A stretch of 64,000 nucleotides of DNA, taken from Streptoalloteichus tenebrarius. Lineage in GTDB: Bacteria > Actinomycetota > Actinomycetes > Mycobacteriales > Pseudonocardiaceae. Positions within the stretch are counted from its first letter, which is position 1. Each line of letters begins with the position of its first letter. Made by a program: the position numbers and the translations under genes. Below, in pieces: positions 18,659-29,635 of this stretch. A model generated the notes under the pieces. That model did not search any database, was not told the origin of the DNA, and worked only from the letters and a program-made list of their open reading frames with translations. The stretch lies in assembly GCF_024171885.1 (NCBI RefSeq), contig NZ_JAMTCP010000002.1, positions 248,001 to 312,000 of the forward strand. The letters are read 5' to 3'.

Positions 18659-19103
18659 CCACCCGACCGGGTGGACGACGCCTCGCGGCGACGCCGCCCG
18701 CCGGCCTGCCTCCTCGTGGTTGCCGGGCCCGGCGTCGGGGCACCCTGCTGGAGAACGCCGGTGTGCCCGGGGCTCCCGTGCCGTCGGCCCGTGATCGACC
18801 GTGACCGGCCATGGTCGGCGCCGGTCGGCGCGGTCGGCCCGGTCGGCGTGGGCTCCGGCCGGTCGGGGCCTGCGCCTTCGGGGCGCGTCGCCGCCCGGTG
18901 GCCTTCGGCCGAGTGGGCGACGCGCCGCTCGGCTGTCCGGGTGTTCAGGCTCCCGCCTGCTACCCTCGGTTGTTGGGTCCGGCTGCGGTCCGTGGCGGCC
19001 GTGACCGTCTCACCCGATGGGTCCCCCCTTCGGGTGCGGGATGGCCGGTGGTGACACCGCCCACCCGTTCGCACGGCACAGGAACGAAGAGGAGAACACG
19101 CCA
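18659..19103. other. 445-bp intergenic region upstream of rpsO
   Basis: No convincing gene. Four GGTCGGC-type units repeat in tandem at about 18813-18848 (GGTCGGCGCC, GGTCGGCGC, GGTCGGCCC, GGTCGGCGT). A small CCCCTTCGGG stem lies at about 19026-19035, within the probable rpsO leader, where S15 autoregulation acts in other bacteria. I cannot assign a promoter confidently. Confidence 0.4.
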
Positions 19104-19373
19104 GTGGCTCTGTCCACCGAGCAGAAGAAGAGCATTCTCGGGGAGTACGGCCTCAAGGAGGGCGACACCGGCTCCCCCGAGGCCCAGGTCGCGCTGCTGA
19201 GCAAGCGCATCAGCGACCTGACCGAGCACCTGAAGGTGCACAAGCACGACCACCACTCGCGTCGCGGCCTGCTGCTGATGGTCGGCCGCCGCCGCCGCCT
19301 GCTGAACTACCTGGCGAAGGTGGACATCGAGCGCTACCGGTCGCTGATCCAGCGGCTCGGCCTGCGCCGTTGA
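19104..19373 (+). CDS. rpsO: 30S ribosomal protein S15
   Basis: S15 binds 16S rRNA early and nucleates the central domain of the 30S subunit. 89 residues, the standard length, from the GTG at 19104 with GAAGAGGAG upstream (19086-19094). The family signature is complete: [60 protein letters not shown], then [20 protein letters not shown]. Start codons further upstream would add a low-complexity leader without homology. It is followed by a hairpin and pnp, the classic rpsO-pnp arrangement. Confidence 0.97.
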   Translation: MALSTEQKKSILGEYGLKEGDTGSPEAQVALLSKRISDLTEHLKVHKHDHHSRRGLLLMVGRRRRLLNYLAKVDIERYRSLIQRLGLRR

Positions 19374-19379
19374 CAGGCT

Positions 19380-19415
19380 CCGAGGGGGAGTGGCCGCACG
19401 GTCGCTCCCCCTCGG
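19380..19415 (+). terminator. hairpin after rpsO
   Basis: A perfect 11-bp stem (19380-19390 with 19405-19415) with a 14-nt loop starts seven bases after the rpsO stop. It has no T-run. In other bacteria the rpsO-pnp spacer carries a terminator and RNase III or PNPase control sites, so this may be a partial terminator or a processing site. Confidence 0.6.
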
Positions 19416-19618
19416 CCCATAACTGAAACCGCAGGGACGTGGCGCAGACGCGCACGGGGGACCAGTTCGCCGGTCCTCGGTAGTGGTTCCCGGGCCGGCC
19501 CTCGACACCTGTCGACGCGGCCACCGACGCCCCGGGGACTTCGATCGAAGACCGGCCTCGTCCGGACCGTGACCCCGCGCGCGGCGGCGGCGCACGACCC
19601 GTGAGACGAGGAGTACCC

Positions 19619-21841
19619 ATGACGGAGATCCAGGTGCACGAGAGCACCGCCGTGATCGACAACGGCCGGTTCGGCACCCGCACGATCCGCTTCGAGACCG
19701 GCCGGCTGGCCAGGCAGGCCGCCGGCAGCGTCGTCGCCTACCTCGACGACGACACCATGCTGCTGTCGGCCACCACGGCCTCGAAGCAGCCGAAGGAGCA
19801 CTTCGACTTCTTCCCGCTGACGGTGGACGTCGAGGAGCGGATGTACGCCATCGGCCGCATCCCCGGCTCGTTCTTCCGCCGGGAGGGCCGGCCCTCCACG
19901 GACGCGATCCTGACCTGCCGGCTCATCGACCGGCCGCTGCGCCCGTCGTTCGTCGACGGCCTGCGCAACGAGATCCAGATCGTGGTGACGGTGCAGAGCC
20001 TGAACCCGCAGGACCTCTACGACGTGGTGGCGATCAACGCCGCGTCGGCGTCCACCCAGCTCGCCGGCCTGCCGTTCTCCGGCCCGATCGGCGGCGTCCG
20101 GGTGGCGCTGGTCCCCGGCGCCGAGGGCGAGGCCGGCCAGTGGGTCGCCTTCCCGACCCACGAGCAGCTTGAGCTGGCCGTGTTCGACATGGTCGTGGCC
20201 GGCCGGATCGTCGGCGACGACGTCGCGATCATGATGGTCGAGGCCGAGGCGACCGAGCGCACCATCGACCTGGTGGCCCAGGGCGCGCCCGCGCCGACCG
20301 AGGAGGTCGTGGCGCAGGGCCTGGAGGCCGCCAAGCCGTTCATCCGCGTGCTGTGCGAGGCCCAGCAGCGGCTGGCCGAGGTGGCCGCCAAGGAGACCGC
20401 GGAGTTCCCGGTGTTCCTGGCCTACCAGCAGGACGTCTACGACGCGGTCGAGAACGCGGTGAGCGCCGAGCTGGCCGAGGCGCTGACCATCGCCGGCAAG
20501 CAGGAGCGCGAGGGCCGGATCGACGAGGTCAAGCAGCTCTGCCTGGAGCGGCTGGTCGCCGACGAGGACTCGGAGCTCGCCGGGCGCGAGAAGGAGATCG
20601 GCGCCGCGTTCCGGTCGCTGACCAAGAAGCTGGTGCGCCAGCGCATCCTGCGCGACCGGGTCCGCATCGACGGCCGCGGCGTCACCGACATCCGCAGCCT
20701 CGCCGCCGAGGTCGCGGTGATCCCGAGGGCGCACGGCTCGGCGCTGTTCGAGCGCGGCGAGACCCAGATCCTGGGCGTGACCACGCTGAACATGCTGCGC
20801 ATGGAGCAGACGCTGGACACCCTGGCGCCCGAGACCACCAAGCGCTACATGCACCACTACAACTTCCCGCCGTTCTCCACCGGCGAGACCGGCCGCGTCG
20901 GCTCGCCGAAGCGGCGGGAGATCGGCCACGGCGCGCTCGCCGAGCGGGCCCTGGTGCCGGTGCTGCCCAAGCGCGAGGAGTTCCCCTACGCGATCCGCCA
21001 GGTCTCCGAGGCGCTGGGCTCGAACGGGTCCACCTCGATGGGCTCGGTGTGCGCGTCCACCATGTCGCTGCTCAACGCCGGTGTGCCGCTGAAGGCCCCG
21101 GTCGCGGGCATCGCGATGGGCCTGGTGTCCGACGAGGTCGACGGCGAGACCCGCTACGTCGCGCTGACCGACATCCTCGGCGCCGAGGACGCCTTCGGCG
21201 ACATGGACTTCAAGGTGGCCGGCACGAAGGACTTCGTGACCGCGCTCCAGCTCGACACGAAGCTGGACGGCATCCCGTCCGAGGTGCTGGCCCAGGCGCT
21301 GTCCCAGGCCCGCGACGCCCGGCTGACCATCCTTGAGGTGATGGCCGAGGCGATCGACCGGCCGGACGAGATGAGCCCGTACGCGCCGCGCGTGACCACG
21401 ATCAACATCCCGGTGGACAAGATCGGCGAGGTCATCGGCCCGAAGGGCAAGATGATCAACTCGATCACCGAGGAGACCGGCGCCGAGATCACGATCGAGG
21501 ACGACGGCACCGTCTACGTGGGCGCGGCCGACGGCCCGTCCGCGCAGGCCGCGGTCGACAAGATCACCGCGATCGCCAACCCGCAGCTCCCCAAGGTGGG
21601 CGAGCGCTTCCTGGGCACCGTGGTCAAGACCGCGGCGTTCGGCGCGTTCGTCTCGCTGCTGCCGGGCAAGGACGGCCTGGTGCACATCTCCAAGCTCGGC
21701 AACGGCAAGCGGATCGCCAAGGTCGAGGACGTGGTGAAGGTCGGCGACAAGCTCCGCGTGGAGATCGCCGACATCGACAACCGCGGCAAGATCAGCCTCG
21801 TCCTGGTCCCGGAGGAGACCCCGGAGGCCCAGTCCGAGTGA
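19619..21841 (+). CDS. pnp: polynucleotide phosphorylase
   Basis: PNPase degrades RNA 3'-to-5' phosphorolytically and, in actinobacteria, also adds 3' tails and contributes guanosine pentaphosphate activity. 740 residues from the ATG at 19619 with GACGAGGAG upstream. Domains in order: first RNase PH core ([20 protein letters not shown], near 35-60), an all-helical linker, second RNase PH core ([20 protein letters not shown]), a KH domain ([20 protein letters not shown]) and a C-terminal S1 domain ([20 protein letters not shown]). It is full length and intact. Confidence 0.97.
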   Translation: MTEIQVHESTAVIDNGRFGTRTIRFETGRLARQAAGSVVAYLDDDTMLLSATTASKQPKEHFDFFPLTVDVEERMYAIGRIPGSFFRREGRPSTDAILTCRLIDRPLRPSFVDGLRNEIQIVVTVQSLNPQDLYDVVAINAASASTQLAGLPFSGPIGGVRVALVPGAEGEAGQWVAFPTHEQLELAVFDMVVAGRIVGDDVAIMMVEAEATERTIDLVAQGAPAPTEEVVAQGLEAAKPFIRVLCEAQQRLAEVAAKETAEFPVFLAYQQDVYDAVENAVSAELAEALTIAGKQEREGRIDEVKQLCLERLVADEDSELAGREKEIGAAFRSLTKKLVRQRILRDRVRIDGRGVTDIRSLAAEVAVIPRAHGSALFERGETQILGVTTLNMLRMEQTLDTLAPETTKRYMHHYNFPPFSTGETGRVGSPKRREIGHGALAERALVPVLPKREEFPYAIRQVSEALGSNGSTSMGSVCASTMSLLNAGVPLKAPVAGIAMGLVSDEVDGETRYVALTDILGAEDAFGDMDFKVAGTKDFVTALQLDTKLDGIPSEVLAQALSQARDARLTILEVMAEAIDRPDEMSPYAPRVTTINIPVDKIGEVIGPKGKMINSITEETGAEITIEDDGTVYVGAADGPSAQAAVDKITAIANPQLPKVGERFLGTVVKTAAFGAFVSLLPGKDGLVHISKLGNGKRIAKVEDVVKVGDKLRVEIADIDNRGKISLVLVPEETPEAQSE

Positions 21842-21850
21842 CCCGGACAC

Positions 21851-21885
21851 CACGACCGCGGGCGCCCATGGCGCCCGCGGTCGTG
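21851..21885 (+). terminator. terminator hairpin after pnp
   Basis: A perfect 16-bp stem (21851-21866 with 21870-21885) closes on CAT ten bases after the pnp stop and is followed by a short GT-rich stretch. It is a strong candidate for a factor-independent terminator. Confidence 0.75.
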
Positions 21886-22087
21886 TGTTGTGGGTGGGGA
21901 GGCGCGGCGGCCGGCGCCGGGACCGGTTCCCGGGCGCTCCTGGCGCGTGTGCTTCCCTGACCCGCGGGTTCGAAGGCAGGAGGCGGTCGTTCGTGGACGG
22001 GCGGGGCGATGTCCCGACCACGGACGCCGACCGGACGCGCGGTCCCCGGAACGCGGTGCGGGGACCGGGAATGGAAGCGGTGCGGTG

Positions 22088-24234
<2,147 letters not shown>

Positions 24235-24240
24235 ACGCCG

Positions 24241-24696
24241 GTGACCACCCGCAGGATGATGTCGGCCCGCTCGGTCGCGTTGCTGGTCACCGTGGTGCTG
24301 GTGGTCTACTTCGTGATGCTGGCCGGCCGCGCCGTCGCGCTGTTCCGCACCGGGGACCCGGTCGGGATCGCGCTCGGCGCGGCCGTGCTGGCGTTGCCGC
24401 TGATCGGCATGTGGATCGCGGTGGCGAACCTCCGGTTCGGGATGCGGACCGAGCGGCTGGCCCGGCGGCTGGCCGAGGAGGGCGGGCTGCCCGACACCGC
24501 GCACCTGCCGAGGCTGCCATCCGGCCGGGTCGAGCGGGACGCGGCGGACGCCTGGTTCGCCGAGCGCAGGGCCGAGGTCGAGCGCGCCCCGGAGGACTGG
24601 CGGTGCTGGTTCCGGCTGGCGGAGGCCTACGACATGGCGGGGGACCGCCGGCGTGCCCGCGAGACCATGCGGCGCGCGCTGGAGCTCGCCGGCTGA
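24241..24696 (+). CDS. small membrane protein with TPR-like C-terminus
   Basis: 151 residues from a GTG six bases after dapB, so it is co-transcribed. Two membrane helices are visible at about residues 11-33 and 43-66. The C-terminal part (residues about 100-150) has a WFRLAEAYDMAGDRRRARET motif typical of a single tetratricopeptide-like helix pair. A gene of this type follows dapB in many actinobacteria, which argues for a conserved but undefined role at the membrane. I recognise the family by context, not by function. Confidence 0.78.
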   Translation: MTTRRMMSARSVALLVTVVLVVYFVMLAGRAVALFRTGDPVGIALGAAVLALPLIGMWIAVANLRFGMRTERLARRLAEEGGLPDTAHLPRLPSGRVERDAADAWFAERRAEVERAPEDWRCWFRLAEAYDMAGDRRRARETMRRALELAG

Positions 24697-25485
24697 TCCT
24701 GGCCCGCCCCGTGTTCACCCGGCGAGTGGTCGCGGCTTGACCCGGACGGTGAGCGCTGCCTCAGGGCCGTGGCGAGCCGTTCCAGGACGACGAGGGTGAG
24801 CACGGTTCTCCCGGCCTCGAACCACGCCACGGCGGTAGGCGGCGCGTGCCGTCGGGCCCGCCGTCCGATGATTCCGTCGGCGCGCCCAGTCTGTGCGGTC
24901 GCTCATCGTTCCTCGACGGTGTGCCGTTCCTCCTGGCAGCGTCGCCAGGCGCGACGTGCTCGGGCCACCTCCGCTGTCTCGCGCGGGCAAGTTCTCCGCC
25001 AGACGGTCAGGAGCACGATTCGTCGGTCTGACGCTGGCCAGGAGCTGATGCGCGCCGCGTCGAGGGTCGTGGGCGAGACGTTTCGGGACGATGAGGGCGG
25101 ACGGCGAACCGGGGCCGTCCCTTCGGCTCCTTCACTCATCGCGTCTCCACGGCGCGAGTGGCACTCGCCAATCCTCTGTCCGTTCCGTTGCCGAAGCCTT
25201 TCCCACGAACATCACCGGTCATGTCGCCCCGAAAGGGGTTGGCGCGGGCTCGGGCCTACTGGCTGTCGTGGAATCGTCCGGCTGTCGTCATGCGACTGGG
25301 CTAGCAACACCGCCGACCGAAGGGTCAGGAGGTTCGTCCCGGAATGTCGGGAACGTTACATGACGGTGCTCACTGAAAGTGTATGACCGGTGTCATACCG
25401 TGTTTGCGATCTTGGTCGGCAGGGTGTCCCGCGTCGATCCCCGGCCCGTCGCGATCCGACGGGCCCCGACGCGAGGAGAACGACT
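24697..25485. other. 789-bp region without a convincing gene
   Basis: Open frames exist on both strands (for example plus 24769-25386 and minus 24903-25139), but their codon use is not the strong G/C third-position pattern of neighbours and none matches a family I know. The base composition drops noticeably around 25160-25400. It could be a decayed gene or insertion scar. The last bases before 25486 should contain the promoter of the secreted-protein gene. Confidence 0.4.
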
Positions 25486-25896
25486 GTGCGCAAGACGGCG
25501 AAGTTCGCTGTGGTGACCGCGACCGTGCTCGGCGCGGTCGTCCCCGGCGCGGCCGCGGCGGCGACCCCCGCCCCGGAGTACGTCGCCACCATCCGCACCG
25601 CCGGCGACGAGGTCTACCGGGTGCGGCTCGTCGAGCAGGCCGACATCGACATCGCGCTGCGGCTGCGGGACGGCGACCCGAACGCGCCGAAGATCCCCAA
25701 CGGCCGGATCGTGCGGGGCAGCGCCGACGTGAACACCGGCTACACCTGGCACATCGACCCGAAGGACTTCGCGTGGGCCGACTTCACCATGGAGGTCTGC
25801 GACGGCCGTCCCTCCGACGTGGAGAACGGCATCCTCACCGGCGACCGGTTCTGTCCGTGGAACGCCACGGTCGTGTCGGTGCGGCGGATCGGCTGA
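25486..25896 (+). CDS. secreted BP74-N-domain-like protein
   Basis: 136 residues from the GTG at 25486, with GCGAGGAGAA nine bases upstream. Residues 1-25 are a signal peptide (RKTAKFAVVTATVLGAVVPG, then AAAAA). The mature part, about 110 residues, resembles the BP74 N-terminal domain described from a Dictyostelium calcium-dependent membrane-associated protein: DEVYRVRLVEQADIDIALRL, NGRIVRGSADVN, YTWHIDPKDFAWADFTMEVC, GDRFCPWNATVV. Two Cys residues in the mature protein may form a disulphide. The bacterial members are uncharacterised. Domain assignment is from memory of the motif pattern, moderately sure. Confidence 0.7.
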   Translation: MRKTAKFAVVTATVLGAVVPGAAAAATPAPEYVATIRTAGDEVYRVRLVEQADIDIALRLRDGDPNAPKIPNGRIVRGSADVNTGYTWHIDPKDFAWADFTMEVCDGRPSDVENGILTGDRFCPWNATVVSVRRIG

Positions 25897-25911
25897 CCGG
25901 GCGGTGAACGG

Positions 25912-25949
25912 CGAGGGGTGGCCGCCGGGGAACCGGCCGTCACCCCTCG
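25912..25949. terminator. bidirectional hairpin between convergent genes
   Basis: A 9-bp outer stem (25912-25920 with 25941-25949) and a 5-bp inner stem separated by mismatches sit between the convergent BP74-like gene and the VTT-protein gene. It probably terminates transcription from both sides. Confidence 0.55.
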
Positions 25950-25957
25950 GCCTCGGC

Positions 25958-26455
25958 TCAGGTCATCCAGTCCAGGTAGAGGGCCGGGGCGGCGGCCAGC
26001 GCGCCGAACCGGGCGAACCGGCCGACCAGACCGGTGGCGACGAAGGTCGTCGGGGCGATGTTGGCCATCCCGGCCACGACGGACGTCGCGGCGAACGGCG
26101 GCAGGCTCGCCACGGCGCTGACCAGCAACAGGACCACGCTCCACGCCGGGCGGCGCTGGCAGTGCTCGCGGAAGCGGTCCAGCCACCTGGCCCACCGGCC
26201 CGGCGTCCGCGCCTTGCGCCGCAGGAGGCGAGGGAGCGGCAGGGAACCGCGGCCGGCGTAGAAGTAGAGGAGTTTGCCGCCGATCTGGCCGACCGCGACC
26301 ACCAGCGCGAGGAACCACCACGGTAACTCCGGCGCCTTGAGGACGACGCCGACGAGGTAGACCTCCATGCTGATCACGGGGAGCACGGCGGAGAGCACCG
26401 CGACCCCGAACGTGCTCAGGGGAAGTCCCACCCACACCAGCACCGGCGCCCCCAT
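25958..26455 (-). CDS. VTT/DedA-like small membrane protein
   Basis: 165 residues with four to five hydrophobic segments. The layout and the stretch AVGQIGGKLLYFYAGRGSLP, a re-entrant Gly-rich loop, resemble SNARE-associated/DedA (VTT-domain) proteins. A late segment LPPFAATSVVAGMANI also fits that fold. DedA proteins affect lipid scrambling and membrane homeostasis; the exact role here is unknown. A second, positively charged cytoplasmic loop (RLLRRKARTPGRWARWLDRF) separates the halves. It lies 51 bp downstream of the GNAT gene and may share its transcript. Confidence 0.75.
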   Translation of the reverse strand: MGAPVLVWVGLPLSTFGVAVLSAVLPVISMEVYLVGVVLKAPELPWWFLALVVAVGQIGGKLLYFYAGRGSLPLPRLLRRKARTPGRWARWLDRFREHCQRRPAWSVVLLLVSAVASLPPFAATSVVAGMANIAPTTFVATGLVGRFARFGALAAAPALYLDWMT

Positions 26456-26506
26456 CGTCGGCTGTGTCGTCCGACCGGAGGCTAGCAGTCGCCGGGGTGG
26501 CGGGGC

Positions 26507-27067
26507 TCACGCTCGCAGCGTCAGCTCCAGGCTCCCGCTCAGCCGGAGTTCGCGCAGCGTCCGCCCGCCGGCGTCCAGGGTGCGGACGGTCCCGTCCGGC
26601 TCCCAGCCCACCGACCGGTAGAAGCCGAGCGAGGCGCTGTCGGCCTCCGGGACCCACACGACGCCCCGGGTCGCGCCCCGGTCGCGCAGCGCGTGCGCCG
26701 CCGCCGCGAGCAGCCGTCCGCCGTGCCCTCGTCGACCCCACCTCGGCTCCACGAGCAGGGCGCTGACCAGGACCGTCGTCGCGGCGTCGGCGGGCAGCGC
26801 GCCGTCGGCGCCGGCGACCTCGTCCTCGGGCGCGGGTCCGGCCGCGCAGAACCCCACGGTCCAGTCGCCCTCGGTGGCCACGAAGACCAGGGCGGGGCCG
26901 TGTGTGACCGCGTGCAGCCACGCCCGTTCCGCGCCGGCGGCGTCGAGTCCACTGAGGACTTCGTCGGGCAGCAGCCCGGCGTAGGCGGTCCGCCAGGTCG
27001 CGAGCTGGACACGGGTGATCTCGGGGACGTCCGCCGGCTCGGCGGGCCGCACCGCGGCGATGGCCAT
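26507..27067 (-). CDS. GNAT family N-acetyltransferase
   Basis: 186 residues from the ATG at 27067. The GNAT fold is shown by ADVPEITRVQLATWRTAYAG near the N-terminus, the acetyl-CoA loop VEPRWGRRGHGGRLLAAAAH (Q/RxxGxG/A-like), and the terminal SLGFYRSVGWEPDG motif. The enzyme should transfer an acetyl group from acetyl-CoA to an amine; the substrate cannot be inferred. The gene runs convergent to the BP74-like gene and is followed by the VTT-protein gene. Confidence 0.87.
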   Translation of the reverse strand: MAIAAVRPAEPADVPEITRVQLATWRTAYAGLLPDEVLSGLDAAGAERAWLHAVTHGPALVFVATEGDWTVGFCAAGPAPEDEVAGADGALPADAATTVLVSALLVEPRWGRRGHGGRLLAAAAHALRDRGATRGVVWVPEADSASLGFYRSVGWEPDGTVRTLDAGGRTLRELRLSGSLELTLRA

Positions 27068-27273
27068 GCGCCCCAACGTAGTGCGCGTCACGTCCGGTCC
27101 CGTGTACGGCCCTGTCGGCCCCACCAACCTGTCGGCCCCGGCTCCGCGATTCCGGTGCGGAGGCGGGGCCGCGCCGGCCCGCGCGTGGGAGGGAGGCGCC
27201 ACGGGGGCCGGCGCGGGTCCGTGCGCGTCGGCGGCCGTCGCGCCGCCGACGCCCGCCGGAGGCCTCGGACGCC

Positions 27274-28047
27274 TCAGACGCCCGCGTGGCTCCGGATCCA
27301 GTCCCGGAACGCGGCGACGTTGGTGTAGCCGGCCCAGCCGCTGCCGGCGGGGCGGTGCCCGACCGCGCACACCCCGGCCTGGATCTCCTGCCCGCCGGCG
27401 CCACGGACCACGGCGGGTCCGCCGGAGTCGCCGCCGGCCACGCTGCCGTCGGTCTTGGTACAGATCACGCGGGGAGTGGCGGAGACGTCCGAGCAGGACA
27501 CCTTGGTGACGTTTCCGTTGGCGTACTTGAGTTTCCTGGGCAGCGGCCCGCTCCAGTCGGCCTTCTCCGAGCCCCAGCCGTAGAGCGTGACCGCCTTGCC
27601 GTCGGCGAGGTCGGCGTTGGTGGCCAGCCTGACGTAGGTGGTGTTGACGTCGCGGTCGAGCTGGAGCAGCGCGATGTCGGCCGTGGGCCACTTGTAGTTG
27701 GGGTGGCGCACCACCTTGGACACGTTCGCGGTGGTGCCGCCGGAGCCCCGGTCCAGGGAGCCGACGCGCACCGAGTACTTGCCGTTGCCCTCCACGCAGT
27801 GCGCCGCCGTCAACACCCATCGCTTCGCGATGACGGAGGAGGTGCAGGTGAATCCGCCGTTGTTGTGCAGCGCCGAGATCCACGGCTTCTGTTGGCTCAC
27901 GGTGCCACCACCGACGATGAACGGCGTGGTGTCTCCGGGGCTGTCGCCGGCGGCGGACGCCGGCGGGGCCAGTAACCCGCCGATCCCGAGAACCACGGCG
28001 GCCACCAGCATTCCGGAACGGGACGCCCGACTCTTCTTCCCTCGCAT
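27274..28047 (-). CDS. secreted trypsin-like serine protease (S1 family)
   Basis: 257 residues from the ATG at 28047; GGGGAG lies eight bases upstream, favouring it over the in-frame ATGs at 28053 and 28065. Residues 1-33 are a signal peptide (LVAAVVLGIGGLLAPPASAA). A short propeptide precedes the mature N-terminus IVGG at 44-47. The catalytic triad is complete: His83 (LTAAHC), Asp124 (TADIALLQL) and Ser208 (GGDSGGP). Six Cys residues fit three disulphides as in Streptomyces griseus trypsin. It is presumably a secreted nutrient or regulatory protease. The binding-pocket Asp (DGSVAGG region) suggests trypsin-like Arg/Lys specificity, which is inference. Confidence 0.93.
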   Translation of the reverse strand: MRGKKSRASRSGMLVAAVVLGIGGLLAPPASAAGDSPGDTTPFIVGGGTVSQQKPWISALHNNGGFTCTSSVIAKRWVLTAAHCVEGNGKYSVRVGSLDRGSGGTTANVSKVVRHPNYKWPTADIALLQLDRDVNTTYVRLATNADLADGKAVTLYGWGSEKADWSGPLPRKLKYANGNVTKVSCSDVSATPRVICTKTDGSVAGGDSGGPAVVRGAGGQEIQAGVCAVGHRPAGSGWAGYTNVAAFRDWIRSHAGV

Positions 28048-28567
28048 GGGCATGACTCCCCGCATCGGGAGCCGGCGCGCTGGTGGCAGGGGTGCGGCGG
28101 CCCGCGCCGTGCTCCGCCGAAGTCGGCAGGAGCAGGGTGCAGCGACGACAGGCGGGCCCGGCAGAGCCGATCGACGTGGGCCGATCAGCCGAGCGGTCGG
28201 CCTCCCGTGGTCTCCCGTGGCCTCCGTCGTTTCCGTGCGACCTCGGGAGATGCCGGAGGCTCCCGCGAGGCGCGGTCGGCTCCGGTGCGCGGCCGTCCTG
28301 ACTCGTGACCCCGCGGTGACGGATTCGACGCCGGCCGCCGCACGAACGGCCCCAGCGCCGAGGGCGTCGTGTGTGCCAGCGTGGCCGGTGCGAGGGGCAC
28401 GGGGCCGGTGTGATGTGAGAGGCGGGCCCGACGTGTGCGCAAGTCCTTCCCCCGGCCGGGGGACCGAGTTATCCCCAGGCGCTCGAGTTGTCCACAGGTC
28501 GGCTTCGCGGGGTGGGGCGCGGGGAGCGCGCGGGCCAGGCTGGAGCGGGGCTCGCCCCCCAGGGCGG
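28048..28567. other. 520-bp divergent intergenic region
   Basis: It lies between the divergent protease and EamA genes. Open frames run through it, but the translations are Arg/Pro/Gly-rich without domains. It should hold the promoters of both genes; a short GTTATCC-type AT-richer patch at about 28466-28475 is the only compositional break. Nothing else seen. Confidence 0.4.
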
Positions 28568-29617
28568 GTGGGGGCTGTCCCGAGGTGGGCGAAGTCCTTG
28601 CGGGGCCAGGGGATGCTGGCGCTCGGCGTGGTCTACGTCGTGTGGGGGTCGTCCTACCTCGCCATGCGGTACCTGGTCTCGTCGGCGCCGCCGATGGTGG
28701 CCGCCGGCGCTCGCTTCCTGGTCGCCGGGCTGCTCCTGGCCGCCATCCTGTCCGTGGTCTCGGGACCGGCCGCCCTGCGGATGCGGCCGCGGTGGCTCGG
28801 GAGCGCCGCGCTGACCGGACTGTTGTTGCCAGCTCTGGGAAGCGGGCTGGTCGCGGTCGCGGAACGACACGTGGCGTCCGGGCTCGCGGCGCTGCTCGTG
28901 GCGTGTGTCCCGTTGTTCGTCGTGCTGCTGCGGTGGTCGCTCGGCGAGCGCCCTCCGGTCGGCACGGTGTTCGGTGTGGTCGTCGGGCTCGTCGGCCTCG
29001 CGGTGCTCGTCACCGCCGGGGACGGACACGGCGGCACCCACGGCACGGCCTGGTGGGGGCCGGCGCTGGTCGTCGTGGCCGCCCTGGCGTGGGCGGTCGG
29101 CTCGGTGGCCTCCGTCCGGCTTCCGGTCTCGCCCGACCCGTTCGCGCAGTCCGCCGCGGAGATGGTGTTCGGCGGCGGCGTCCTGGTGGCGGCCGGTCTG
29201 GTCGCGGGGGAACGGATCACGCTGGACGCGGTCAGCGCCAGCTCGTGGTGGGCGTGGCTGTACCTCGTGACGTTCGGCTCGGTGCTCGCGTTCACCGCCC
29301 ACGCCGTGGCGCTGCGGACCCTGCCGCTGTCCACTGTGTCCACCTACGCCTACGTCAACCCGGTCGTCGCGGTCGGGCTCGGCGTGGCCGTGGCCGGGGA
29401 GCGGCTCCTGGCCTCGCAGATGGTGGGCGGGGGACTGGTGGTCGTCGCGGTCGCGCTCCTCGTCGGCGCGGAAGCCCGGCGCGTCACGCCGGCGACCGCG
29501 AACGGGACCGCCATCAAGCCCGGGATCGGCACCAGGACCAGAGCCAGGGCCAGGGCCAGAACCAGGGCCGGTGACAGGAAAACAGTGACGGAAACGGGGG
29601 ATACAAGAGTCACCTGA
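28568..29617 (+). CDS. EamA/DMT family transporter, copy 1
   Basis: 349 residues if the GTG at 28568 is used; TTG 28598 or ATG 28613 are also in frame and the ribosome site does not decide. Ten membrane helices in two EamA repeats are visible, each starting with the family pattern (LGVVYVVWGSSYLAMRYLV; GTAWWGPALVVVAALAWAVG). The C-terminal tail is odd: a run of Arg-Ala/Arg-Thr dipeptides (RTRARARARTRAG) encoded by GGCCAG-type DNA repeats at about 29527-29572. Drug/metabolite exporter is the family role; the substrate is unknown. The next gene is a close paralogue 18 bp downstream. Confidence 0.85.
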   Translation: MGAVPRWAKSLRGQGMLALGVVYVVWGSSYLAMRYLVSSAPPMVAAGARFLVAGLLLAAILSVVSGPAALRMRPRWLGSAALTGLLLPALGSGLVAVAERHVASGLAALLVACVPLFVVLLRWSLGERPPVGTVFGVVVGLVGLAVLVTAGDGHGGTHGTAWWGPALVVVAALAWAVGSVASVRLPVSPDPFAQSAAEMVFGGGVLVAAGLVAGERITLDAVSASSWWAWLYLVTFGSVLAFTAHAVALRTLPLSTVSTYAYVNPVVAVGLGVAVAGERLLASQMVGGGLVVVAVALLVGAEARRVTPATANGTAIKPGIGTRTRARARARTRAGDRKTVTETGDTRVT

Positions 29618-29635
29618 TCGTGTCAGTCTGGCCCG

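Noticed and set aside
24769-25386. 205-residue plus-strand open frame in the gap after the TPR-like protein
   Set aside because: Ser/Arg-rich, weak codon bias, no domain; competing frames of similar quality exist on the other strand.
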